From Thalassospira marina (GTDB lineage: Bacteria > Pseudomonadota > Alphaproteobacteria > Rhodospirillales > Thalassospiraceae): a stretch of 64,000 bases of DNA. The notes under the pieces are model-generated. The model had not been told where the DNA came from. It searched no databases and saw nothing but the letters and a program-made list of their open reading frames with translations. This document shows, piece by piece, positions 10,201 through 17,548 of the stretch. The position numbers and the translations under genes are program-made. Each line of letters begins with the position of its first letter. Position 1 is the first letter of the stretch. Location: contig NZ_CP024200.1 of the NCBI RefSeq assembly GCF_002844375.1, forward strand, positions 664,001-728,000, in the 5' to 3' direction.

Positions 10201-10207
10201 GCGATGA
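7202..10207 (+). CDS. nonribosomal peptide synthetase, A-T-C
   Basis: About 1001 residues in the order adenylation, carrier (T), condensation. The A domain shows AFTSGTTGVPKA (A3), SFDVMYRDL (A4, with the Asp that binds the amino group of an alpha-amino acid), NLYGPSES (A5), YHTGDRG (A7), GRLDSQLKINGIRIE (A8) and LNGKIDR (A10), so it looks active. The T domain has DIGGNSL with Ser533 (codon 8798-8800) for phosphopantetheine. The C domain core is YHLISDG; the first His of HHxxxDG is Tyr but the catalytic second His (725) and the DG are kept. It ends after C with no further module or thioesterase, so it must hand over to a partner. The start is uncertain among ATGs at 7202, 7205, 7214 and TTG 7181; none has a strong ribosome site. 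Confidence 0.92.
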   Translation: MMTTMMSEVMTRSVLESIHETAIAQDHLIAIEDGDRKLTYGQLWTCMCLLGRQGLTTPHPGLIAICGRPSIETALGILAAFLSGDVAVPIDDRLPLSRREELAQWCDISYDKEEIVRITCDVAASPSMTCPPLSKIKREKRRPAYVAFTSGTTGVPKAIEGTMTGLDHFIAWQSRLIGQWVQNPRVSWLTPLSFDVMYRDLLLPLNNRGTLVIPDSQQDFNIAAAWNWLNDQKIDIAHVVPSIVGTWLNGRHSGPLSVKALFFAGEPLRQALISRLKENYVNRIYNLYGPSESTMAKFCRLIDDKCTPTDSLYPVGMPIDHDVSYVLSKDQEIIIRSAYLTNGYRQKDGTVAPFPSTSENCPEYHTGDRGRVIDGELYVLGRLDSQLKINGIRIEASEIESLAERYPGIRRTAAVKLAPPDSTVEIIVLFYQGDLERKDKMRKLLAEHLHPAVVPTAYLPIADFPLTLNGKIDRQKLKERAATEHLMDDPSSIKGTGTEECDNFEQRVQEIMSSILRYPCRLDTDFLDIGGNSLMFGLITLELHSTFGLTMPQQEFYNSGTPRSVAAWLRQNGASVKVSASAPSEPTPTSNRSATGPWPLTPRQQTIHDIFHNELFGSGMNMILQVPVAADQMERVKAVVSQIVAQNDCFHLNFRYRHGKLYQYLSPPDFRINDIDVIEAPCVDHDRLSAEFATRPFDLAEEKPFRVRLLKDSAGTGRLLFLMYHLISDGMSQEYLRRDILDGISGNPIPLRNHYSPSLQSEQRALSDRILPFWKEHLDGAMPTARFISPQHITNVSARCMTVALASDYDRLMGHLRTLNSSIFPYLLSHFYRALAKHAAKADLIIRVTTHGRDKPELADVMGCIFSAVPVRLNCAGWPTKQIVDYINNHLDTARMYQDLCFQKLAQALGEKQDIHLHPLTGISFTLDGFDITENMPASQSKSPQIETMNAKLPHELRAIARPYRNGCILKFVYRAKAFTDEDILAISSAMQGAIAGELQR

Positions 10208-10558
10208 CTAGACGAAAAATCACAAACATCTCGTCATCCCTTTGGGGGCGATATCAAGTAGTGATGCCCTAAACCATTTACGATGAGGTCTTAATCAGAA
10301 AAATCTATGAAGTTAACGCGCAGAAACTTCATCACAACACCGGTTTCTTTAGCTTAAATGCTAAGCAGAAACAAATACCGCCGCGTAAATTCAGCCTGAC
10401 AACCCCGTCTAAAATGGGGGGACTACCTCTGCACCCGCGCTAATTAACAAACACTCATGATCACCCATTTAATTATTCACAGATCAAGTGTCACTGGGGA
10501 ACGGAAAACGGGGCAGAGGCTGCATAATCAAGAAACCCGCATCACAGGAGAAACGTTC
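10208..10558. other. intergenic region after the biosynthetic cluster
   Basis: About 350 bases with no convincing gene. It separates the NRPS gene from the transporter gene and should carry the promoter of the latter. I see no strong terminator hairpin after the NRPS stop. An open frame continues upstream of the chosen transporter start (from 10457) but has no ribosome site and no family-like residues. Confidence 0.6.
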
Positions 10559-11500
10559 GTGATCCTTCAATTATTTCCGGTATGGGCATTATTGCTCTCG
10601 TTACTGGCATTTTTCATGCCAGGACCATTCGCATCTCTTAGCACCGGCATTGTACCATTATTGACTGTCATCATGCTGGCCATGGGTCTTACATTAACAG
10701 CAAAGGATTTCGCCAATGTTGCCAAAAGCCGCAAGGCACTGGTGGTTGGCGTGATTTTGCAGTTCCTGATCATGCCCGTCGCCGCCTGGCTGGTGGCAAA
10801 GCTGTTTGGCTTTGATGACGACCTTACCGTTGGTATGCTTCTGGTCGGCAGTGTGGCCGGTGGCACATCATCAAATGTGATGTGTTATCTGGCAAAGGGT
10901 GATACTGCCCTTTCCATTTCCATGACAGCGACTTCCACCCTTATCGGTGTATTTCTTACCCCGGTTCTGGTCGCCTTTTTGGCCGGGCAAAGCATTGATG
11001 TGCCGGTTCAACCCATGCTGATGTCGCTGGTCAAAATTGTTTTGGTGCCTGTTATCATTGGGGTTGTCCTTAACGAAATCGCGTCAAAATGGGTTCGCAA
11101 AATCGAAGGGATTTTTCCCTATATTTCGATGTTCGCCATCCTTCTGATCATCGCCATTGTTGTCGCCCTGAATGCCGACAAGGTTGCCAGTGTTGGCCTG
11201 GTCGTTGCCTTTGCCGTGATCCTGCATAACGCAATTGGCCTGTCGCTGGGTTATGGCGTAACCGCTCTTCTGGGTTTTGATCGCAAAATCTGCCGTACCA
11301 TTGCCTTTGAAGTCGGCCTGCAAAATTCCGGCCTTGCGACCGCATTGGCGATGAAGTTTTTCACCCCGGTTTCGGCCTTGCCCGGCACCTTGTTTAGTGT
11401 CTGGCACAATATTTCCGGCTCGCTTCTGGCGGGGTATTGGAGCCGCAAACCGGTTGATGAGAGCTTAGACGAACCCGTCCGCAAAGACGCGCCCGCATAA
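10559..11500 (+). CDS. BASS-family (bile acid:sodium symporter-like) transporter
   Basis: Inner-membrane secondary transporter of 313 residues with about nine or ten hydrophobic segments. Family motifs include the N-terminal MLAMGLTLTAKDF, the central SVAGGTSSNVM and the C-terminal EVGLQNSGLATALA. Bacterial members carry sodium-coupled organic anions; PanS of Salmonella moves ketopantoate. The GTG at 10559 has AGGAG 9 bases upstream and gives the usual family length; earlier in-frame starts would add a non-hydrophobic, unfamiliar tail. It stands alone and converges on the oxidoreductase gene across a hairpin. Substrate is unknown. Confidence 0.88.
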   Translation: MILQLFPVWALLLSLLAFFMPGPFASLSTGIVPLLTVIMLAMGLTLTAKDFANVAKSRKALVVGVILQFLIMPVAAWLVAKLFGFDDDLTVGMLLVGSVAGGTSSNVMCYLAKGDTALSISMTATSTLIGVFLTPVLVAFLAGQSIDVPVQPMLMSLVKIVLVPVIIGVVLNEIASKWVRKIEGIFPYISMFAILLIIAIVVALNADKVASVGLVVAFAVILHNAIGLSLGYGVTALLGFDRKICRTIAFEVGLQNSGLATALAMKFFTPVSALPGTLFSVWHNISGSLLAGYWSRKPVDESLDEPVRKDAPA

Positions 11501-11518
11501 TTAACCCGACATGATCAA

Positions 11519-11553
11519 ACCGGACCCAAGGTTACAAATACCTTTGGTCCGGT
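11519..11553. terminator. stem-loop between convergent genes
   Basis: ACCGGACCCAAGG pairs with CCTTTGGTCCGGT around a 9-base loop with one mismatch. It lies 18 bases after the transporter stop and 42 bases after the minus-strand reductase stop, so it could end both transcripts. There is no clear T run. Confidence 0.65.
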
Positions 11554-11595
11554 GATTGAACCCTGCGAAACAGGCCACCATTGACGATCAAATCA

Positions 11596-12774
11596 TCAAA
11601 TATCAAGCACAACATGGCCTTCAGGCCGCGCACAACAAATCAGCACATGACCATCTGGCGGCGTTTCCAATGGTTCTTCAAGATAAGAGACTTTGCCTTC
11701 AACCAGGCGACAGCGACAGCTATTGCAGATGCCCGAACGACAGGAAAAATCCGGCTCCAACCCTGTTTCTTCCGCCAATTCCAATAACGTCCGTACGTCG
11801 TCTTTCATGGTCACTGTCACGCCAGATTTCGCAAACCGGACGATATTCCCGCTGTTCCCCGCCATACCGGACCCTGCATTCGCCAACGGTTCGGAAGCAT
11901 CCGGGATGGCCCATGCCTCCGGGTCCGTCAGATGCACCAGTGCGGCAATCGCCTTTGGGGCACGCGACGCGGCTCTGGGCACCTGTATTGGCTGCTCTGC
12001 CAGTTTCTCTAGCGATGAGGCGGCGCCAAAGAACTCATACGCAATGCGGTTTTTTTCGATGCCAAGCGAACGCAGCAGGCGATACATGGCGATCATAAAA
12101 GCCGTCGGACCGCACATATAAACGTCATAATCATCAAACGGCAGAAGCGACTGCAACAGCGCCTTATCGATCAAACCCTCACTATCGAACCCGCGCTCTG
12201 CGCGGTCACGCGCCGTTGGCTGCCGATATGCCACATGCAAACATATCCGCCCGTCAGAGGCCGCAGCAAGCGCCTTAAGTTCCCCGCCAAACGCCTGAAC
12301 ATCCCCATTTTCGCAGGCATGGACAATCCAGACCTGACGATTGCTGCGTGCCAGCACCTTTGCCATTGCCAGCAAGGGCGTTATTCCGATACCACCGGCC
12401 AGAAGCACCACGGGGCGTATACTTGCCTGATCGAGGACAAAACCGCCGCGCGGTGGGGCGATATCGATTTCATGCCCCTCCTCTACCCGGTCATGCAGCC
12501 AGCACGACCCAACTCCATCGGGAAAATCACTGCCATCCGGTGCGCCTTCCCGCTTGACCGAAATCCGATGAAAATTATCCTGCTGCACATCGCCGGAAAG
12601 CGAATAGGTTTTCAATACTGTTCCTGCACCATTTGGCACCCGCAGGGTCAGATACTGCGCGGGTAATGCCTGCCAAAGCGGCCCGCCATCAACCGGCATA
12701 AAGTGGAAAGAGGTCACAACATCGCTTTCGCGTATCCTGGCCGTAACGCGAAATTTCCGAAACGCATCCGTCAT
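11596..12774 (-). CDS. oxygenase reductase: FAD/NAD(P)H domain plus plant-type 2Fe-2S ferredoxin
   Basis: Electron-transfer partner of the Rieske oxygenase encoded just upstream on the same strand. It has 392 residues: a ferredoxin-reductase-type FAD domain with KTYSLSG (55-61) and APPRGGF (107-113), an NAD(P)-binding domain with LLAGGIGITP (124-133) and a CGP motif (YMCGP), then a linker and a C-terminal 2Fe-2S domain with Cys345-x4-Cys350-x2-Cys353 and a last Cys at 380-381. The FAD part resembles flavohaemoglobin reductase domains. ATG 12774 begins one base after the oxygenase stop, which supports coupled expression. Confidence 0.9.
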   Translation of the reverse strand: MTDAFRKFRVTARIRESDVVTSFHFMPVDGGPLWQALPAQYLTLRVPNGAGTVLKTYSLSGDVQQDNFHRISVKREGAPDGSDFPDGVGSCWLHDRVEEGHEIDIAPPRGGFVLDQASIRPVVLLAGGIGITPLLAMAKVLARSNRQVWIVHACENGDVQAFGGELKALAAASDGRICLHVAYRQPTARDRAERGFDSEGLIDKALLQSLLPFDDYDVYMCGPTAFMIAMYRLLRSLGIEKNRIAYEFFGAASSLEKLAEQPIQVPRAASRAPKAIAALVHLTDPEAWAIPDASEPLANAGSGMAGNSGNIVRFAKSGVTVTMKDDVRTLLELAEETGLEPDFSCRSGICNSCRCRLVEGKVSYLEEPLETPPDGHVLICCARPEGHVVLDI

Positions 12775-12775
12775 G

Positions 12776-13816
12776 TCACGCTTCCATCCTGGCATCAATC
12801 ATTCGCTCTTCGGCGATCATCGCGGCAAGCTGGCGGCGAAACCATAATTGTCCCGCATCGATGCCCAGATCAATATGGGGCGACTGTTTGTTGCTCATCC
12901 CGATCTGGACCTCGTGCAGAACAGCACGGTCTTCTTCAAAGGCATGCCGCACATCTTCCGCCATCATCTTTGACAGCTCATCATCATCAGGCCGGACATT
13001 GCGAAGCTGAAACCAGTAATAGCGTGTTTCATTCTCGGTGGTTGGCGTCATGAAATTATAGCTGTCCATGACAAAGGTATTTTCATGCAGCGGCCCGTCC
13101 GAACCACCAGTTCCCGCCGGGGTAAAAACCGCACGGATCAGCGCATGCGCAGGATAGCGCACCTCGTAATGCTGCAAACGGTCGCAATTGCCTTCAAATT
13201 CAACGACCTTCCTGTAAAACGGTGCAGGTTCGTGATCCATCATCCAGCGATGGACAATCACACCATTCGCAGTTTTGGTAACGCGAAGCGGCGTGTCTTT
13301 GGTTGCGGGGGCGGCAAATGAACTTTCATGCACCCAGGCGACATGGGTGGGGTCAAGCAGATTATCGCACATCAAAAGGTAGTTGCATTGCAGCTCCATC
13401 GCATCACCAGAATTAATGCCCCAATCCGGGCTGTCAAAATTCGGAATGTCGATGATATCTTCCGGGTCTGCCATTGCGGCATTACCCATCCAGATCCAGA
13501 CCAGGCCGTATTTTTCATGCGTTGGATAGGGCCGAACTTTGGCCGCCGATGGGATACGACCACCACCCGGCGCCCAGACACATTGCCCGGCACAGTCAAA
13601 AGTCAGCCCGTGATACCCGCATTCAACAGTGTTGCCTTTGATCCGCCCCTTGGATAGCGGCAGCTTGCGGTGCGGGCATGCATCTTCCAGTGCAATAACC
13701 TCGTCTTCCTCGGTTCGGAAAACACAAATCTTCTCGCCCAGAACTTTGATCTGTTGAAGATCCCGGCTGATTTCGCTGCTCCATGCAGCAACATACCATG
13801 CATTGCGTAAAAACAT
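12776..13816 (-). CDS. Rieske non-haem iron oxygenase (VanA-like)
   Basis: Terminal oxygenase component, 346 residues, close in layout to vanillate O-demethylase VanA and other O-demethylases. The N-terminal MFLRNAWYVAA is typical. The Rieske cluster ligands are Cys47-x-His49 and Cys66-x2-His69 (CPHRKL, CGYHGL). The mononuclear iron site is in DNLLDPTHVAWVH with His158 and His163 and bridging Asp155. I chose ATG 13816 because GAGGT lies 6 bases upstream; a frame extension to 13864 has no ribosome site. With the reductase it forms a two-component system that probably demethylates or hydroxylates a small acid; the true substrate is unknown. Confidence 0.9.
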   Translation of the reverse strand: MFLRNAWYVAAWSSEISRDLQQIKVLGEKICVFRTEEDEVIALEDACPHRKLPLSKGRIKGNTVECGYHGLTFDCAGQCVWAPGGGRIPSAAKVRPYPTHEKYGLVWIWMGNAAMADPEDIIDIPNFDSPDWGINSGDAMELQCNYLLMCDNLLDPTHVAWVHESSFAAPATKDTPLRVTKTANGVIVHRWMMDHEPAPFYRKVVEFEGNCDRLQHYEVRYPAHALIRAVFTPAGTGGSDGPLHENTFVMDSYNFMTPTTENETRYYWFQLRNVRPDDDELSKMMAEDVRHAFEEDRAVLHEVQIGMSNKQSPHIDLGIDAGQLWFRRQLAAMIAEERMIDARMEA

Positions 13817-13908
13817 TGACGACCTCGCGGGTAACTTGGGGTTACCCGCACTATGTCTGAACATGGTATATTTAACAGGCAGAAATGCTCGGAAACAGTT
13901 TAGATATT

Positions 13909-14832
13909 CTACGTTTCATCCTTGAATTTCCGGCTGATTATGATCAGCCAGTTCAGAAATTCTCGTGCTTTTGGCTGATCCAGGGTGGTATCCCCCCAGC
14001 ATACATAATAGGGCAATGGCATCGGCATGCTGTCATCTGACAGCCGCACAAGACGGCCAAGTTCCAGATCAAACCGCGCAAAGGCACGTTGCGCCAGAAC
14101 AACACCCTGCCCGCCAGCCGCCGCTTCAAGCGCAGTGCTGGAAAGCGAATGGACTGCCACCGTCTTGAACCTGGCCCCCGCCAAGCCATGCGCGGCAAAC
14201 CAGTCCGCCCAGCGTGGCACCGAGTTATAGGCCGGGCCCCAGTCAATATCGATCAGAGGAAGATCAAGCAGGCCTTCAGCCGTACGTGCCGATGGGTGTT
14301 GGTCCAGAAAAGCAGGCGAACAGGCCGGAAAGCAAATATCGGTAAACAACTTTCGGGCATGGGGAAACCGTTGCGCAACATCGCCATAGGTCAGGCGGAA
14401 CATATCGACCGGCATTTCCGGGTCTGGCTCAAGATGCGTCGCTTCAAGCCGCAAAGGCACATCACCCAGATGGGGTTGAATATCGTGTAAAAGCGGGTTC
14501 AACCATTTCAACAAAAGGGTTGGCAGGCCCGAAACCTTGAGATCGGCCCCCATTTTCGCACGTTGAAGCACCGTATGGGCCATACGCAACCGGTCAAACC
14601 CCTCGCTCACCAGCCGGTGGTAGGCCAATGCCTCGTCAGAAAGCGCTGTTCGCCGCCCGTCCTTGTTGATCAGCTTCATCGACAGATGTTCTTCAAGGAT
14701 CTTGAGCTGCTGGCTGATCGCACCTGGTGTCACGCCAAGTTCCTGTGCGGCACCTGCAACCGATCCAAGCCGCCCCAAGGCTTCAAACACCTGCAAAGCC
14801 CGCATCGGGGGCAAATAGGATTTCACCGTCAC
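13909..14832 (-). CDS. LysR-family regulator (GcvA-like)
   Basis: 307 residues with an N-terminal winged helix-turn-helix (GSVAGAAQELGVTPGAISQQ, about residues 23-42) and the LysR effector domain after it. The recognition helix style with AISQQLKILE is that of the GcvA subgroup. It lies upstream of, and on the same strand as, the Rieske oxygenase gene with a 92-base gap, so it may regulate that operon; this is positional inference. Confidence 0.9.
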   Translation of the reverse strand: MTVKSYLPPMRALQVFEALGRLGSVAGAAQELGVTPGAISQQLKILEEHLSMKLINKDGRRTALSDEALAYHRLVSEGFDRLRMAHTVLQRAKMGADLKVSGLPTLLLKWLNPLLHDIQPHLGDVPLRLEATHLEPDPEMPVDMFRLTYGDVAQRFPHARKLFTDICFPACSPAFLDQHPSARTAEGLLDLPLIDIDWGPAYNSVPRWADWFAAHGLAGARFKTVAVHSLSSTALEAAAGGQGVVLAQRAFARFDLELGRLVRLSDDSMPMPLPYYVCWGDTTLDQPKAREFLNWLIIISRKFKDET

Positions 14833-14992
14833 TTACCTGATTTCCAGCCGAAGCATGCTAACTGCGCGACACAGTAAAACAGGAATGCTGAATTGTCCCC
14901 GTTTTATGTGGCGTAAAAATTACGACAAATAATTTTAAGCGTACCCTGCATCTGACATGTCATCCCATCCATTGATAGCGGCCCCAAACGTC

Positions 14993-15033
14993 CAAAAAAC
15001 AAAAACGGCGGCGCATTCACATACGCCGCCGCT
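14993..15033 (-). terminator. intrinsic terminator of gnd
   Basis: Read on the minus strand, GCGGCGGCG pairs with CGCCGCCG around a 10-base loop and is followed by TTTTTGTTTTTTGG. It starts about 20 bases after the gnd stop codon, the classic layout of a Rho-independent terminator. Confidence 0.85.
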
Positions 15034-15053
15034 TTCAAAAGCCAATGATAAAA

Positions 15054-16472
15054 TCAGTCTTCGTGGCCAGCCCAGGGGCCGTGCGGTTCGTCTTTACCAT
15101 CCACACGTTCAAAGCCATGCGCACCGAAATAATCGCGCTGCGCCTGGATCATATTGGCGGACGTACGACGGGTACGCACCGTATCAAACCAGGAAAGACC
15201 GGCGGCAAGTGCCGGAACGGCGATACCGGCACGGGTCGCCGCAATCACGGTATCACGCAAATCGGCTTCGCATTCTTTCAGCAGGCCCGAAAACGGTTCG
15301 GCGAAAATCAGGTTATCACCCGGATTATTCGTTAGCGCCGTTGCCATGTCATTAAGCATGTCGGAACGAATGATGCAGCCTTCACGCCAGACGCGCGCGA
15401 TGGCCGGCATCGGCAAATCCCATTTAAAATGCGCCGCAGCAGCCGCCAGCATTTCAAAACCCTGCGCATAACACAGGATTTTCCCGGCAATCAGCGCATT
15501 TTCAAGCGTGGTGGCAGCAATACCTTCGCCTTCCAGGGCTTTTTGCGCATCGCCAAAATGTTCGGCACCACGCTGGCGCATTTCAAGGCGTGCCGAAAGG
15601 TTACGCGCAGCAACTGCAGCCTCAATCACGGGGACGGGCACAGCAAGCTGCTGGGCTTCAATTGCGGTCCAGCGGCCGGTTCCTTTTTGGCCTGCCTTGT
15701 CCAGGATCACATCAAGCATCGCATTGCCCGAAATCGGGTCATCCGCGCGCGAAACCTTGGCCGAAATCTCGATCAGATAGGATTCAAGACGGCCTTTATT
15801 CCAGCCTTCAAACACATCGGCAACCTGCGGCGCCTTATAGCCCATGCCATCGCGCATCAGGCTGTAAACCTCAGCGATCATTTGCATATCGGCATATTCA
15901 ATACCGTTATGAACCATCTTCACAAAATGGCCTGCACCACCAGGGCCCATCAGGGATGCACAGGGTGTGCCTTCATATTTGGCAGAAATGGCTTCAAGCA
16001 TCGGTGCAACGCGCTGCCAGTCGGCATCGGTGCCGCCCACCATAATGGACGGACCATGACGGGCACCGCTTTCACCACCCGAAACACCAATACCGATGAA
16101 ACCGAACTTTTCATTTCGTGCACGTTCTGCACGCCGTTCCGTGTCATAGAAATTGGCATTGCCGGCATCAATGATCAGGTCATCAGCACCCAAAAGCGGC
16201 TTAAGGGCATCGATATGGTCATCAACAACGGGGCCAGCCGGCACCATCAGAATAATCACGCGCGGTGCTGCAATCGCAGCAACGAAATTTTCCAGGCTGT
16301 CCGTTGCGGTCAGGCGCGGGGCCAGGTCACCGGCATTTTTGATAAACGCATCGGTCACACTTGCGGTCCGGTTATAAACGGCGAGTGCATGGCCCTTTTC
16401 CGCAATATTCAGCGACAAGGCCGCGCCCATCGTTCCCAAACCAATCAAACCCACCTGAGGCTGTTCCGACAT
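15054..16472 (-). CDS. gnd: 6-phosphogluconate dehydrogenase, decarboxylating
   Basis: Converts 6-phosphogluconate to ribulose 5-phosphate with NADP reduction in the oxidative pentose-phosphate pathway. It is 472 residues, the length of the dimeric long-form enzyme. The dinucleotide fold is GLIGLGTMG at 8-16; the substrate motif GVSGGESGARHGPS and the catalytic lysine region HFVKMVHNGIEY are clear. ATG 16472 has GGAAAG upstream; the frame extends to 16523 without a better start. It is a single gene with its own terminator. Confidence 0.96.
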   Translation of the reverse strand: MSEQPQVGLIGLGTMGAALSLNIAEKGHALAVYNRTASVTDAFIKNAGDLAPRLTATDSLENFVAAIAAPRVIILMVPAGPVVDDHIDALKPLLGADDLIIDAGNANFYDTERRAERARNEKFGFIGIGVSGGESGARHGPSIMVGGTDADWQRVAPMLEAISAKYEGTPCASLMGPGGAGHFVKMVHNGIEYADMQMIAEVYSLMRDGMGYKAPQVADVFEGWNKGRLESYLIEISAKVSRADDPISGNAMLDVILDKAGQKGTGRWTAIEAQQLAVPVPVIEAAVAARNLSARLEMRQRGAEHFGDAQKALEGEGIAATTLENALIAGKILCYAQGFEMLAAAAAHFKWDLPMPAIARVWREGCIIRSDMLNDMATALTNNPGDNLIFAEPFSGLLKECEADLRDTVIAATRAGIAVPALAAGLSWFDTVRTRRTSANMIQAQRDYFGAHGFERVDGKDEPHGPWAGHED

Positions 16473-17145
16473 GTTCACTTTCCTATTTCTGATCTTGTGG
16501 GACGAAGAAGAACAGCACATCACGCTGCCCGTCTTTTAAAGTTTATCGATCAAGATAAAACGAAATCACAATCAGGGGCAAATATCCGCCCTGCCCTTGA
16601 TGGGCAACACACAGGCCCGTATGCGGCCATCAGTGTATTGCGGGGCATTTTGATGTGATGTCGACCTGCATCAGTGTTTGTACCCCATCCCCTAAACCCC
16701 TTTGCGGTTTGCCGTCCGGTTTTGCGGATCGCCGCGCAAATATGCGCGCAAGCAAAAGGATTCCGGGATTTGTTCACAAACAATAACAAGGTGATATCTC
16801 AATTTTCGTGCTTAACATAGCGTGGTGATAATCATTTCGCACCTGTTTGCGAAAATGATTTTTACATTCACTTGCGAAAATTCCGGTTGCTTGTGGCCCC
16901 AAAGCCCGCATCACAGCACAAAAATCGCCCATTTATGGCGCTATGTTCCGGGCATCAAACCCGCCATTTCCGCCCTGCCAAATTCCAGTTTGGCGCAACC
17001 GCGCCAGTATTTGACCATCCGGCAACAGCCAGGGCCAAGCCTGGCTGATATATCAATCATCAGTCAAACACCGCACATCCCCTGCCCGCCTCGTGTGCGC
17101 GCATCGACAAGTTGCCACCAAACGAGCGAATTACTGGAAATACCC
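16473..17145. other. gene-free stretch between gnd and the 133-residue protein gene
   Basis: About 670 bases. No frame here looks like a protein on either strand. It must hold the gnd promoter on the minus strand and a promoter for the gene pair at 17146-18529. TTGCGAAAAT occurs twice about 24 bases apart (around 16848 and 16872), with an inverted AATTTTCG at 16801, which could be a regulator site. Nothing stronger is visible. Confidence 0.55.
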
Positions 17146-17544
17146 ATGCTGATCGACACATCGCAAATGCCCGTTATCCTTATTCGTAGCAAAGAACATC
17201 ACGACGACAGTTTTGAAACCCAGTTTCAACAGGTGCTGGACCGAAACGATCCGTTCGTGCTGGTTTCCGACCATTCCCCCGAAGACCATGAAGACGAAAC
17301 CAGGGAAGAACGCAAACAACGCACCCTTTTCATGAAAAAAGTCGGCGATCAAATGCGTAAACTTTGCCGTGGCATGATCATGGTGACGGGCAAGGACGAT
17401 ATGCCCGCAGCCATTCGCCTGGTAGCAGCCAATGCGGGCAAGGCATTTGGCTTTCCCATCATGTTTGTAAAAACCGAGGCAGAAGGCATCGCCAAAGGCC
17501 GCACCTTGTTTGATAATGATGCCGGGCCCCAAACCAGCAAGTAA
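17146..17544 (+). CDS. conserved-looking hypothetical protein, 133 residues
   Basis: I do not recognise a named family. The protein is small, without signal or membrane segments. It alternates strand and helix: PVILIRS, PFVLVSD, a charged helix (EETREERKQRTLF style), CRGMIMVT and FPIMFVKT, a pattern resembling STAS/SpoIIAA-like alpha/beta proteins; this is only a likeness. I chose ATG 17146 because residues before it, in an open frame from 16822, are low in structure and unlike the rest. It is followed by the AraC regulator gene after 4 bases, so the two are probably co-transcribed. Confidence 0.6.
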   Translation: MLIDTSQMPVILIRSKEHHDDSFETQFQQVLDRNDPFVLVSDHSPEDHEDETREERKQRTLFMKKVGDQMRKLCRGMIMVTGKDDMPAAIRLVAANAGKAFGFPIMFVKTEAEGIAKGRTLFDNDAGPQTSK

Positions 17545-17548
17545 AGCC

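Noticed and set aside
15429..16658. Long plus-strand open frame (409 codons) over gnd
   Set aside because: It is the antisense shadow of gnd; composition is rich in His, Arg and Asn with no family features, while gnd on the other strand is certain.
16822..17145. Upstream extension of the 133-residue protein gene
   Set aside because: The added 108 residues are Ser/Pro/His-rich and unstructured, unlike the compact protein that begins at 17146.
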